Below, one piece after another: positions 9,761-21,676 of a stretch of 64,000 nucleotides of DNA; position 1 is the stretch's first letter, and the number at the start of each line of letters is the position of its first letter. Source of the DNA: Metridium senile. Taxonomy: Eukaryota > Cnidaria > Anthozoa > Actiniaria > Metridiidae. A model generated the notes under the pieces. It had not been told where the DNA came from. It saw only the letters and a list, made by a program, of their open reading frames with translations, and did not search any database. The DNA lies in assembly GCA_949775045.1 (NCBI GenBank), contig OX459099.1:7220099-7284098 (forward strand), in the 5' to 3' direction. Position numbers and translations under genes: made by a program.

Positions 9761-12699
9761 GAGGGTTGTCCAATACTGACGAACTGATTCGATTCGTGAA
9801 CTTGTCTTTCGACCCGTACAGTTGGTGAAACTTATTAATATGCACAGAATGCACATATCATTAATTAATGATCCGCAACTACAAAGTCCCCATGGTCACT
9901 CTATATTTCATAAGGTACTTTATCATTTATATGTGAATTTTTTGAGAGGGGGTGTGACATATTTAACGAATGGTACCGATCGTACGAATGGTACGAACGG
10001 TGAACCATGCCGGGCTTGTTAACTTGGTAAACTTTACTTGGTCCTCCTGTGTCGTACGATTGGTGAAAGTGCGTCTTGGTCACTCTGTGGTAAACTATGC
10101 ATACATTATCACTCTTATCTTGAAGGGGCCACAAAGTGTACCGATCGTACGATCCGTACAGGTCGTACGGTCCGTGAATGCATTTCACGGGTCGTACGAT
10201 TGGTGAAAGTTGGTATTGGTCACCCTGTGGTAAATTATGCATATATATTATCAGTCTTGTAACAGGGGCCACAAAGTTTACCGATCGTACGATCCGTACA
10301 GGTCGTACGGTCCGTGAATGCATTTCACGGGTCGTACGATTGGTGAAAGTTGGTCTTGGTCACCCTGTGTGAAAGTTGGTATTGGTCACCCTGTGGTAAA
10401 CTATGCATATATTATCAGTCTTGTAACAGGGGCCACAAAGTGTACCGATCGTACGATCCGTACAGGTCGTACGGTCCGTGAATGCATTTCACGGGTCGTA
10501 CGATTGGTGAAAGTTGGTCTTGGTCACCCTGTGGTAAACTATGCATATATTATCAGTCTTGTTACAGGGGCCACAAAGTTTACCGATCGTACGATCCGTA
10601 CAGGTCGTACGGTCCGTGAATGTATTTCACGGGTCGTACGATTGGTGAAAGTTGGTCTTGGTCATCCTGTGTGAAAGTTGGTCTTGGTCACCCTGTGGTA
10701 AACTATGCATATATTATCAGTCTTGTTACAGGGGCCACAAAGTTTACCGATCGTACGATCCGTACAGGTCGTACGGTCCGTGAATGTATTTCACGGGTCG
10801 TACGATTGGTGAAAGTTGGTCTTGGTCACCCTGTGTGAAAGTTGGTCTTGGTCACCCTGTGGTAAACTATGCATATATTATCAGTCTTGTAATAGTCAGG
10901 TGGCTTAGTGAAATGATCGTGACAAAAGTGATAAAAGCATGGAATTTTGTACACAGCTTGCTTAGGTCCTACATAACGATATTAGAAGGGGTGCCCAAGT
11001 CAATCTGCTCAGGAACCCCTTTAAAGGGGATTTTTTAATTTGACTGAAATTCACGATTTGGGCTACCTGTGGTAAAATGTTTGTCCCAGTGATTTTACAA
11101 TAAATCTATACAAAATTGGCATTTTTATCATAATCTGATGATGTTTATATGTATTATACTATTTCTGTGAAGGAAGTCAGATCATAAGTCATATATTGAG
11201 GCACTAGTTCCAGGCTCCACTCGGCCAAAACACGGCCAAATATAATATATTAGATCAGTGCTGCATTTGAAGCCACTTTAAACTTGCAAATCTGACTTAT
11301 AATGCTTCTGTAAATATAAGCATGTGGATCCTCACTGAATAGCATTTTTCACGGTTACAAAAAATAGATATTACAAAGCCTTGTAGGATGGAAATGCGGG
11401 CAAACTTTGTAAAAAAGGCTTCGATTACAAGGAAAAGAATATCAATATCAGTCGAAAAACCATAGTTTTACCATGAATTAAAAACAACAAGACAAAAAAA
11501 AAACATTCATAAAAACAGCATATTAGTATGTATTTCGGGCTTGGCTTGTCCGCATTTCATGACTTCATCTGTGGAAAGTGCTATTAATGACTGAATAATT
11601 AGTACGGGTGGCTCTTTGCGCAGCCACATTTACACAAGTGTGTGCACTGGAGCTTTTCCTTAGCACATTTGCAGTGTGTGCATTGTCCCTTGCAGGTACA
11701 CTTGATCAGCTCCCTACACACACTCGCAACTTGTGGGATCGTCATCCAGACTGGTAGCCATCCATCCTCCATCTTTTCCCACAAAAATTCTGCGGGGGAG
11801 GGAAGCTCCTGTGTCGACTTTTCCGATGACGTCCAAACTCCGGCCTGATATACCGCCCTTTGAGCATGTTGCAGAAGTGCATCCTGCAATAAGATGTATA
11901 GATTCCAATTTATTCAAGAGAAATTATATTTTCATTGACTAATGAAATCGATAAACGGGAATATTATGTAGTTTATCATCCTTTTACAGTTATCAATAAT
12001 CTATCACAACATTACGTGATACCTGTGTTGGAGGGATGTTGTCCAAGTTGCTCTTTGGGAACAGCATCATTCTAGTCTCGTTGACAGACTCCAGGGGACT
12101 CGACTTGTCATACATGAGAACCGTCAGCCTTTCAAGCTTCTTGAAATGTTTTGAGAAGATGTTGAGCTGCTCGAAGGGATGAGTTGCGATGTGCTCCAGG
12201 GCAGGTGTGACATCATTGTAAGTAGATTGCCATATCTTCCATGCGGTCGGCTTCCCGATACCATAGAATGCAAAGGTGCAGTCGCACCCAGTGAAGGCAT
12301 GGAATACTGGTAGGGATCGTGATTGAGTCTCTCCAAGAGCAGAACAGAACGTGTTGATATCAATCAGCGTGAATTGAAGTAGCGTCCCATCCCAAATGCC
12401 ACACAGATTACAGCCTGCTGGTTGTATGTCATGAGATCGTGAAATTTGCCCACCAGGATGACCACAACGTCCGTGTCTACGGTTCTGACAAGAACAGATT
12501 CTGAACCACCCTTAAATGCATGGCGTACATGGACGATGATGCGGGTATCAGCTTCCTCGTGGTCGCACTGGGGCATTGGACGCAGTGGAGGATCCAGCTA
12601 GTGGGTGCACGGGGTGCGCACCCCTCCCTGAGATGACCGTGTACCCTTGCTTTCCCCCTATTTTGTGACTATTTTGTGGAGTGCACGCCTTCCTCAGGT
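9761..12699. repeat. 2,939-bp tandem duplication, copy 2
   Basis: Second copy, beginning with GAGGGTTGTCC right after AGGT of the truncated hAT-like MITE. It continues into unique sequence from 12700, so copy 2 keeps the intact right side of the PIN-like element and of the MITE. Confidence 0.9.
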
Positions 12700-12776
12700 G
12701 ACCTGCACCCCTCCCTGAAGAAAATCCTCGATCCGCCCTTGGGACGTTCCGAACCATGGGATAGAACATACGTGCC
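11599..12776 (-). pseudogene. PIN/XPG-nuclease-like transposon protein, C-terminal exons, copy 2
   Basis: Exons on the minus strand: 12776-12742, resumed after a MITE at 12582-12023, then 11883-11599 (stop). Order of motifs: SERPMPQC, HEEADTR, VRTVDTDVVVI, a GCD motif in FTGCDCTFAFYGIGKPT, then HPFEQLNIF, LTVLMYDKSSPLESVNETR, PVWMTIPQV, and a cysteine-cluster tail that may bind metal. Two lesions are visible: the MITE at 12583-12741 and a one-base frameshift near 12364, the latter identical in copy 1. The large middle part of the protein between the first exon (13294-13221) and this block is missing. A role as nuclease or transposase accessory is inference. Confidence 0.65.
12583..12741. mobile_element. 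hAT-like MITE inside the PIN-like gene
   Basis: Left end CAGTGGAGGATCCAGC; right end (rc) CAAGGGCGGATCGAGG. These resemble the CAGTGGCGGATCCAG ends common in hAT elements. GGACG occurs on both sides (12578-12582 and 12742-12746); a degenerate 8-bp TSD (ATTGGACG / TTGGGACG) is an alternative reading. It interrupts the codons for SERPMPQC. Confidence 0.7.
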
Positions 12777-13220
12777 TAAAAGTAATATAACGAGTGGAAT
12801 TATAAGCTATTTCTAATTTGAAAAAAAAATTGAATATTTACTATTACAAACCGGATGTGATGTATACTATTCTGTCAAGGGGCCAGTGAAAACATAAAAC
12901 CTTTAGGCGGCAGGACTTGTGCCAGGAAGCTTTATTTAAACAAAGGCATTCTATAGTGATGTCTTGCCAAATTGCAGATCTATTTTGCTATTTTGCTTGT
13001 GCCTCGAAAAGTGAACAGTTGAATTTTTTTGACAATGTACTTACATGCATTGTAATGAATCGAAGTCGAATCGAAGTTCCGTTCAAATAATTCCAACTTA
13101 TTCCATTTAAAAAAACACTCTAAAAGGTAAAACAACGAATAAAGAATTAGGCTAAAGATCTTACTTCACTATATTCGAGTTTACTGCAAAGAATAAATCA
13201 TTATTATCGTGGATACTTAC

Positions 13221-13294
13221 AGATACAACAGCTCAGCATGGAGGCCGCCTTCTTGGATATACAAACAGCCGAGCGGATCCTGGGTACTAGCCAT
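13221..13294 (-). CDS. PIN-like transposon gene, probable first exon
   Basis: On the minus strand an ATG at 13294 opens MASTQDPLGCLYIQEGG and continues to a GT donor (CT|GTAAGTATCC) after 74 bases, phase 2. It sits just inside the right TIR of the 2.75-kb element and points toward the C-terminal exons at 12776-11599. The next coding block starts in a different phase, so at least one middle exon has been lost. Confidence 0.5.
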
Positions 13295-13640
13295 GTTGTC
13301 TGCTTTTCGATTTTTTCATTCTTTTAGGGATTTTTTTCCAGTTTATACATAGAAAGTGTTTGATATTACCAATATATGTGTAGATAATCACCCAGAAGTT
13401 GATTGGCTTAGCATTTTGAGGCACAAAGCTAATACAAATAACCTACACCACAGGTAGCCCAAATCGTGAATTTCGGTCAAATTCAAAAATCCCCTTTAAA
13501 GGGGTTCCTGAGCAGATTGACTTGGGCACCCCTTCTAATATCGTTATGTAGGACCTAAGCAAGCTGTGTACAAAATTTGGTGCTTTTATCACTCTTGTCA
13601 CGATCAGGCCTAAATTTTGCGCTAAGCCACCTGACTATAA

Positions 13641-14060
13641 CAGGGGCCACAAAGTTTACCGATCGTACGATCCGTACAGGTCGTACGGTCCGTGAATGCA
13701 TTTCACGGGTCGTACGGTTGGTGAAAGTGCTTCTTGGTCACCCTGTGGTAAAGTATGCATATATTATCAGTCTTGTTACAGGGGCCACAAAGTTTACCGA
13801 TCGTACGATCCGTACAGGTCGTACGGTCCGTGAATGCATTTCACGGGTCGTACGATTGGTGAAAATTGGTCTTGGTCACCCTGTGGTAAACTATACAAAG
13901 GAGCGGCTGCATGGCACGCTGCATTGGAAGGGCCAACAAAGTTTACCGTTCGTTCGATTCGTACAGGTCGTACGGTCCGTGAATGCATTTCACGGGTCGT
14001 ACGATTGGTGAAAGTTGGTCATGGTTACCCGTGAATGCCTTTCACAACCCGTTCGATTGG
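13641..14060. repeat. About 140-bp CGTACG-rich array, continuation
   Basis: Three further units of the array at 7180-7953, resuming directly after the PIN-like element (AACAGGGGCCACAAAG). The stretch 14060-15170 is AT-rich and shows no gene I can support. Confidence 0.8.
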
Positions 14061-15175
14061 TGAATTGTATATAATATGAATATTATCAATGCTTTTATGG
14101 CAATCAAAGATCATGATCGATTATTCGGTTATAACGAACATTATTTTGCGGGTAAGTTGATTTTTCTATTAGACTTACTTGAATTTAAATATGATAACCG
14201 AAGCCATTTAATATAATGTTTATTACTTGAATATAGCTTTAATATGTTATAACCGGCGACTAAAACTTGCCTTGTTAAAGTTATAGACTTGATCGAGGTG
14301 ATGGAGACAGCGCGTGGATGGCCGTCAAAGTTCTGAGAATATATACCGGGCCTAGAAATGTTTTGTTATAAATAGGATAAGTTTCTGTAATATTGGATAC
14401 TTGATTCTACAATTATAACTTTGTCATTCAAGGAAATAAATTGAATGTCATTTTAACAGCATAGAATTTATAAAGTGAAAATGATATGTTAACTTTGAAT
14501 TATAATGAAGATGTGTACGTCTCTATGTGGCTCTCTATGTACGACTTGATCTAAAAGTGGATATCAGCATATGTATTAATTGTGTTTATTTTTTAAGTTT
14601 TGTCATGTTTATTCGATGTATATATGCACTGCTATATATTTCTTGGCTTCTTTATTTTATTAATTTTATTCATTCCATGAATTAAACTTGAATCATAGGG
14701 ATTTTGCATGTTTGAGTTAGTGGAATTGAAATATCAAAATTTAAAAACAAAAACTTAACTTATATATTAAGTATGTGTTGCCAATTAATTTAACCTGCTC
14801 TATGAAATAAACCATGCATGTATGTATGTATAAATTATTTAGTGCGGATTAATAAATAAATAAATAAATAGACAAATATAAATTATATTAAGATATTAAA
14901 ATATCTTAATTGTAAGAGTCACAGTAATAATCACAAAAACTCAATTTTCAATTCTTATAAATAAACCTTGTTTGAAAAGAAGCAATGTGAACAAAAAGGC
15001 AGATTTACAATTATTTTTGTATGAAATGTCTTGTAAAAATGAAAACAGAAACTGATAAACCTTAAACCTTAAACCTGCAAATGTTTGATTAAAAGTAAAT
15101 AAAAACATTCTTTCAGCAGCCTAAGTAATCTTGTAGATGTGGTTTTTGTTCTTTTTAACTTCAAATGTTTAAAAG

Positions 15176-18100
15176 AAGGTACTGAGTACTACCAAGAAGC
15201 AGTAGTAATTGAAGAATTTGGTCAAAAACGAAAAGAGTTGAAGCAGTATGACAAAAAATCTGGTAATAACAGAAGTGCAGCATTAAAAATGTAAGACATT
15301 ATGAATGATATGTAAATTTTACGATAGTTAGTAGAGGGAAATGGTTAGGAAGCCCTTTGTTGTATGGTTTTGTGCATGCAGTTTGTTTAAAGCGTGACAG
15401 TGCATAATCTTTTGTTTCGCAATTGTTTTAGGCATATTGGATACGTCTGAGTGAAGACACCAAAAATCATTATTTTGGGTGTTGCTCAAAAATTTTCAAA
15501 GATTTAGAAGAAATATTACAATATTCCTGACATTAATGACATAGAAAAAGTTGGTGTTGACTGATTTTGCAATTTTGATTGGGCATAAAGAAAACCTTTG
15601 TGCACGGTCAAGAGCAGTTGAACATTGAAATGCAAATAAAGTACAACCAAAAGGTTACTAACCAGTCCCCTATATAAACTATGGTTTTACTAAACAGAAG
15701 GCAGGGAAATGGCAATTGAATGGAGGAAAGGTGGTAATTGTGTATTGTTAAGTTGCTAGTGCCACACACATTTTTACTTATATATGACCTAAGTGAGTCA
15801 TTTAACTGTAAAAATGGTTAGGATATAGATGGTATATTCTTGGTTAACAAATTTTTTAATAATAATGATTTGTTTAATAGGAGTGGGTTTGCTTCTGAAA
15901 GTGATGGAAATGGAAATGTATTGCTTTCATGTGGAACAGAGAAAGGCAAGCACAAATGTAAAAACCACAGAACAGCAGGTAAGGAAATTAAGAAATACAA
16001 AGGTAGCTGGGTTGAAAGATGTTGAAATTAAATTAGCTTATTAGAACATATTTGGTAGAGATAGTATTTTGGTTGCTACATATACTGACCTACATGTACA
16101 TGTACAATAGTATGGGAATTAGTAAGAAAAACAAGTTTCCTTGTATTTTATGTTAATAATACAGGGTTTGTAGTTATGTATGTGTTTAGAATGTTTTATT
16201 TATGATAAATGATTGTAAATTGTGTTTCAGAGTGAATGAAAAAGAATATTGTCAATGAAAAAACATTGAAAGCTTTATTTGATACTAAATAATTGATGTT
16301 GATGTAAATTTATTTCAGGTATTCTTGCCATTTCAAAACCTTGTGGAGTTGTTGTTAGTTCGAAGGAGTTGTTTGGTTCTGAAAGCAAAAGTCAGGTGTA
16401 TGCACATTTGCATGAGCTATTTGCAAAAGAAGAAATGTATGGCATAGGTAAGGTTAAAGTATAGTCATTGTTATGAATAAATGTATAAGTGCATTGAAAA
16501 ATATGTAGTTTAGGTGGTTGTTACCAAAGTTAACGTGGATGTTCTGAACTTATTAATTGGAAATTAAGATATTTTGTTAATAATTTTCAAATTTATAATG
16601 TAAATTTTGAGAGTAATTGGAGTCATAGAAAGGGATAGCATTAAAATTGTCACAGAATGATAATGTTGAAAAGAGTCTTTTTAGAGTTGATATATACAGC
16701 TATTTTCAAAAAAGTTGTATCCTTTTTTTAATGTTATAGATTAATATTAAGATTTTATTAACCGAGCGGGAGGTCTGTACAGGAGAATCTTGACCAAGGT
16801 TGGAAAGTACAGACCAAAGGCAGTGAGGTCTGTACCTGACCAAGGTAAAAATTCTCCTGTACAGATAGACGAAGCTCGGTGAATAAGATGTGAATTTGGT
16901 GAAAAAAAATGATGGACTGTATTATGGCATGGTGTTAATTAATGTAGTTATTATTTTTTTTCTGCAGATACTGTTGTTTATGATGATGCTTGCCACCTTA
17001 AAAAGTATGCAGCTAACCCCATTAGGTCACAATTAACAGAAACTGCAAAGAAACTTGGAACGATGTCAATGTCTGTGGACAAGTTTCACTTTAAGAATCA
17101 TGTCGACAAGTGGTGTAAGGTTCACTGTAATCCGTACAATAATATTGAACTGGAGGTAAAGTTATATTTTTAGTGATTAAATATAAAGTGATAAAATAAT
17201 ATTAGCACTATTTTCATAACTACGTGCCCGATAAAAGTTGGTTTATCAATTTCGGTGTTCCCTGCGCACCCCCTGATGGACATTAATAACAGGTTCCCAT
17301 TTAAATGCATGCGTTTGTGAATTGTGTTGTGTGGTACACACATAGAAGAAAAAATGAGAGTATATTATTTCTGAAGTAAACTGCTCTGATTGGTTAATAT
17401 GTATGTTTGTGAGACTTCAAAAAAAAGTTGTCATAACTACAGGTTTACATGGGAAAATACAGACTTAAGTGAGAGAATGTATTTTGATGTTATTTGAGGT
17501 TTTAAGAAGTATTTAGTTTGAGATAATCATGTTACTTTAGTTATATTTATTGTTATACACAGTAAGGGTAGTTTCTGTACAACAGAAGTTGTATAAAGGT
17601 TAATATAACTTGAACAGTGAATAATTTCTTGAGGGAGATTGTTGGTATTTACAATGGTAAATGGATGTGGTAGAAAGCTAATTACTCGGGCTACCTGTGG
17701 TAGCTCGAGTCTAAAAATGCAAACGGTTCTTCGTCGTCGTCGTCGTCGTATTCTTTGTCGTGGTCCTCAAATTGGAGGGTCAGGTCCCAGGCGTTCCTAG
17801 TAGTGCATGACAGCGCATGGGCAACGATCGCTGACCGAAGGTTAATACGAACGAATAAATATCGATTGAAATGAAAACTTGTTTTTAGTTTTGATGTGAT
17901 TGACGAGACTGACGATGATTATGACGAATTAATTGTTCGATCGAATAACGACTCTCGTTTACTCGTTTAACTCTGATCCCGCAGAAAGTAATGGCTATAT
18001 GTTTTGGACTGATGATCGACAAGACATTACCTCAAATTGTTAGTTGCTGTACTACAGGGTTGACTCCCGAAATATAGCTTGCTATTTTCTTTTTTATAAA

Positions 18101-19545
18101 GACGAGGATATCTTGGCCGGAATGATCCGCCGTTAGCGAAGTCCTTTCTAGCACAAAACAGAAGATGTGCCACGCCAGCAGAATTGCATTCGCTTCGGTA
18201 TATTATCAAGCACTTTCAAACAGAAATCTTGAGTTTATATTGATTAATGTGCTATTTTTGTTCTTGATATTGTCAGAGAACGTGACTTCCTTCACGAAGC
18301 CTACAAAGCGAACACGTCAACACGACATAAAAACATTCAGATCGGCCTGTCTGAAAACCACTCTCAACAGCCCAAATCGCCTCAAAAATTACACAAATTG
18401 CTTAAATAACTATCTATCTTTCTTGTTCTGACGTTCAATTTTCAAGAACAACTTCAAGTTTTCGAAGCATTCAAGTTTTCGATATCGCATACTCAAATCT
18501 TCGTAGCGGCGCTTTGGGGGGAGGGGACGGGATGAAATGTCAACACTTTGTAACACAGGCATCCCGGTACATAGAAATATATGTCGAGCAGATTCATACA
18601 GCCCAAAATCCATCTTTATTTTCGTGACGTTTATTTCTCAAAAGGTTAATCTTGATAATAATGTTTCTGAGATTTAGTTTTCATTTTCTCAATAAAAACA
18701 TTATGAAATTTGGGATAAGGACATTTCTCATTAAAATAACCTAAAATTAGTCATAAATGATTTACGTGCATATGTTTATTTTTGTGCACATTTTAAACAT
18801 TTTGTAAACATTAATCAACCAATTTAGTTCCTCCTCACCCTCGGGACTTTCCAAAGTAGCCGGGTTGGCCGCAGAAAAGAGGATAGAATAGGTATATAGG
18901 AATAGATTTGGAGCTTTTTATTCTGACCGCCTAATAGAGGGTGACCACTTATAATGGGCGACCGCTTAATAGAGGTACCACTGTATATGTATTGTGTATG
19001 ATCTATGTATGATACATTATGAATAGCTGTTATTACAGTTATATGCAAATGATTTCAAACAATGGATTCAAATCGAGGCTTTCGGGCAAACCTATTGTTT
19101 TCGCCCGAAAGCCTCAACTTCAACCCATTGTTCAAAATCATTTGCATATAACTATAATAACAGCTATTTCAATCCCTCAGAATCCCTTCTGTTCAGTAGC
19201 CCGAGTAATCGCTCACAGAGCGTCTAGTTTTGTATACATATGTATGCCTTGATATAGTATGAAAGTGTTTGTGTGGTGGAAACTGGAAACTCCTCAATAT
19301 TATGTTAGAGTTTGTGGTATAAGGCATATAAATAAAATGCTATGTATATATTCTTAAGCAGAACTTGATTTGATTGTGTTCTTTTGTTTCAGAATGTCAA
19401 CACAGAAGTGTGCGAGCAACTTTTCTCGTGGCTATCGAGATTTTCAACAATGACAAAACATATGAATAGATGGAGATTTCTTTTTTTAATATTGTATGTT
19501 CTCGACAATCACAATGAAGACAAAATTAGAAATGATTGTTGGTAA
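15176..19545 (+). CDS. KDZ-like transposase, C-terminal five exons
   Basis: Exons 15176-15290, 15881-15978, 16319-16447, 16968-17155 and 19393-19545 (TAA) have correct GT/AG borders and matching phases (2, 1, 1, 0), giving an uninterrupted chain of about 227 residues. Diagnostic pieces: LLSCGTEKGKHKCKNHRTAG, LFGSESKSQVYAHLHELF, VYDDACHLKKYAANP, VDKFHFKNHVDKWC, CNPYNN, NTEVCEQLFSWLSRFS and TKHMNRWRFLF. From memory these match the Kyakuja-Dileera-Zisupton class, in which conserved Asp/His/Cys/Glu residues form an RNase-H-like catalytic core. Upstream exons were not found. A coding-looking stretch at 15432-15530 (YFGCCSKIFKDLEEIL) ends in TGA and is skipped in the open chain. The last intron (2.2 kb) holds foldback elements. 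The gene lies inside TIRs with an 8-bp TSD, which fits a self-encoded transposase. Confidence 0.6.
16757..16887. repeat. Foldback element in transposase intron
   Basis: ACCGAGCGGGAGGTCTGTAC at the left is mirrored by GTACAGATAGACGAAGCTCG at the right, with a second internal GGTCTGTAC pair. A short MITE-like hairpin with no coding capacity. Confidence 0.65.
17156..19392. other. Last intron of the KDZ-like gene; no further gene seen
   Basis: Contains the GGGCTACCTGTGGT motif at 17688, a (CGT)n run at about 17730-17749 and a foldback at 19022-19169. Short ORFs (for example 18165-18431) have no recognisable similarity. Confidence 0.5.
19022..19169. mobile_element. Foldback MITE
   Basis: AATAGCTGTTATTACAGTTA on the left is inverted on the right (TAACTATAATAACAGCTATT), with a second hairpin, CGGGCAAACC...GCCCGAAAGCC, at the centre. 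The same family recurs at 36452-36605. Confidence 0.75.
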
Positions 19546-19984
19546 CTGGAATGAAAAATTTATTATATTTTATGGTAGGATTGCTATTGGTATGGATGTT
19601 GTTCCTTAATAATGATTGAAATGTACTTGCACATAAACATTGTTGTTGTATTTATTAAAATTGAGGTACCTTTCGTGAAGTTTTATCTTTTGAAATGGTA
19701 ATTTGTGTTCAAGTATTGATAAATGAAGGATATATTGTAATACTATGAAATATGTATATGATAGGCAACTGGCTTTGTCTAGTTTAGTATAGTTACGTCA
19801 GTTACCTCGATATAAGAATAGTTTATATTATGTATGATAATTTATAAATTATAAGGTGAAAATAAAAATGATTGTGACAAATGTTATAATGATTTAATTT
19901 ATGGATGAAAATATATGAAATGTATGTTTTTGTGGCGGCGTAGTCAGAGTGAGATGCAGTATTGCAGAATATCCAAATATGATC

Positions 19985-20156
19985 TGGTCCAAAGTATATC
20001 GTCCAAGTTGTTTGAGTGTTTTGTAAACGGCCAAACACAATTGGATATGATCGATACTAGTGTTTTGACAAGTCCAAAGTATATCGTTCAAGTTCTCTGA
20101 GTGTTTTGTAAACGGCCAAACACAATTGGATATGATCGATACTAGTGTTTTAACAA
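19985..20156. repeat. 84-bp minisatellite, left part
   Basis: Two units containing AGTCCAAAGTATATCGTTCA, GTTTTGTAAACGGCCAAACA and GGATATGATCGATACTAGTG. The array is split by the DIRS-like element and continues at 24503-25075. Confidence 0.85.
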
Positions 20157-21635
20157 ATGTATTTTCTAACGATATGGAATGAATACTAGCGTGCTAGCGC
20201 TGTTATGTTAAGGCATTATTGTGTAAATTATACTCTAGGGAGATGTAATTTGTATAAATAGGGTTAGTTTGTTTAAGTAGATACTCGAAGGTATCTCTCT
20301 GTACACGCACGTTGTGTAACTTGAAACCTTAGTACGACATGCCCGATATTGAAGATCAAGCGCAACTGGTCAACTCCAGCTATCCAGCGTTCTTTAGATG
20401 ACGGTAGTGGTTCTAGATTGTCAAGTTCAACACCAACAAGAACAAGCCTGGTTCAAATCTTTCTACGTATACTGGCTCTGGTGTTCAGCCATTCTCACGT
20501 CCCATATTACGGCCATTACGATTTAACCGACAACTTACAGCAGCACTGGTCACTGGTCTTGCTACTGTCTTTTAGCTGGGGCTAACAAGCACTCAAGCAG
20601 CACTGCCACCGCACTACAGCCTCAAACAACTAAGAATGTTCTGCCCTCGGCAGAATAGGAAAGTTGAGTATATCTTTAATTCCATGCATACAAGCATGCT
20701 TTAATTTTGTAGACCTTGAAACTGAAAAATAGCTTTAGACGAAAGCTATGACGAATATTGTGTAAAATCAAAATCTGAATTGTAAAGGGAAGATAAGGAT
20801 GAGTTATTTTATTCACAGACTATTTTACAAGGGTATAAGATTCCCTTGTTATATACTCCCCCGTCTGTGTTTTGCGTAATAACAAATCTGCTTTGGACAT
20901 TCTGAATTTGTCTTTGAAGCTAGTTTAGAACTCGTTAAATTTGGTTCAGTAATTGAATGTTAAGACCCTCCTTTGTTACTAATCCCTTGTCTATTCAGTT
21001 AGTAACGGGAAACTGCGACTTATTCTTGATTTACGTTTGAAGATGTAAGTTATATTTTAACTACAGTTTTGCCGTTTGGTCTTTCTACAGGTTCATATAA
21101 TTTTGCTAAGATGCTTCCAATGTGGACAAGATGGTCACTGCATGATGTTACTACTGTCCTTTAGGCGGGGCAAACAGAATTCAGCGCTCAAGCAGCACTA
21201 CCATGCATTACAACCTCAATCAACTAAGTATGCTTCTGCCCTCGGCATGCAGAATAGGGAAAGATGAGTATATCTTAATTTCATACAAGAATACAAGTAT
21301 GCTTTAATTTTGTAGAATTGAAACTGGAAAGTTGTTTTAAACGAAAGCTATAACGAGAATATTGTGTAAATCAGATTATATTATTGACTAGGATGAGTTA
21401 TGAATTTTGGGCTAGTTTAAATGCTTTACAGTTTACTTTTAGTGGAGCTATGCATATTTAGGGGAAATGTATTTATTTAACGTAGGTTTTGTAGTTATAA
21501 GGATAAATATCAATCGGCTACTGTTCGTTCATTTTACTGACTGGTTATGATTGGAAATTTGATTGTTAGTCTATTACTATTCCTAGGACAAAATTACAAG
21601 ACAATGCTTACTATTTATAATGATTGCTCTCGTGC

Positions 21636-21676
<41 letters not shown>

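Larger units (their letters stand above)
10893..13637. mobile_element. 2.75-kb TIR element carrying a PIN/XPG-like gene
   Basis: Left end TAGTCAGGTGGCTTAG at 10893 and its inverse CTAAGCCACCTGACTA ending at 13637. The inverted similarity runs about 200 bases inwards (GCTTGCTTAGGTCCTACATA, CCCTTTAAAGGGG). TAA stands on both sides (10890-10892 and 13638-13640), and the interrupted host repeat reads CAGTCTTGTAACAGGGGCC when rejoined, so the empty site is visible in neighbouring repeats. A 3-bp TAA duplication is typical of PIF/Harbinger. The only gene remnants seen are those of a PIN-like protein on the minus strand. It may be an internally deleted derivative mobilised by another element. Confidence 0.75.

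Noticed and set aside
15432..15530. Extra exon in the KDZ-like transposase
   Set aside because: It looks coding (YFGCCSKIFKDLEEIL) but runs into TGA, and its phase does not fit the preceding exon, whereas joining 15290 to 15881 is fully open; it may be a relic.
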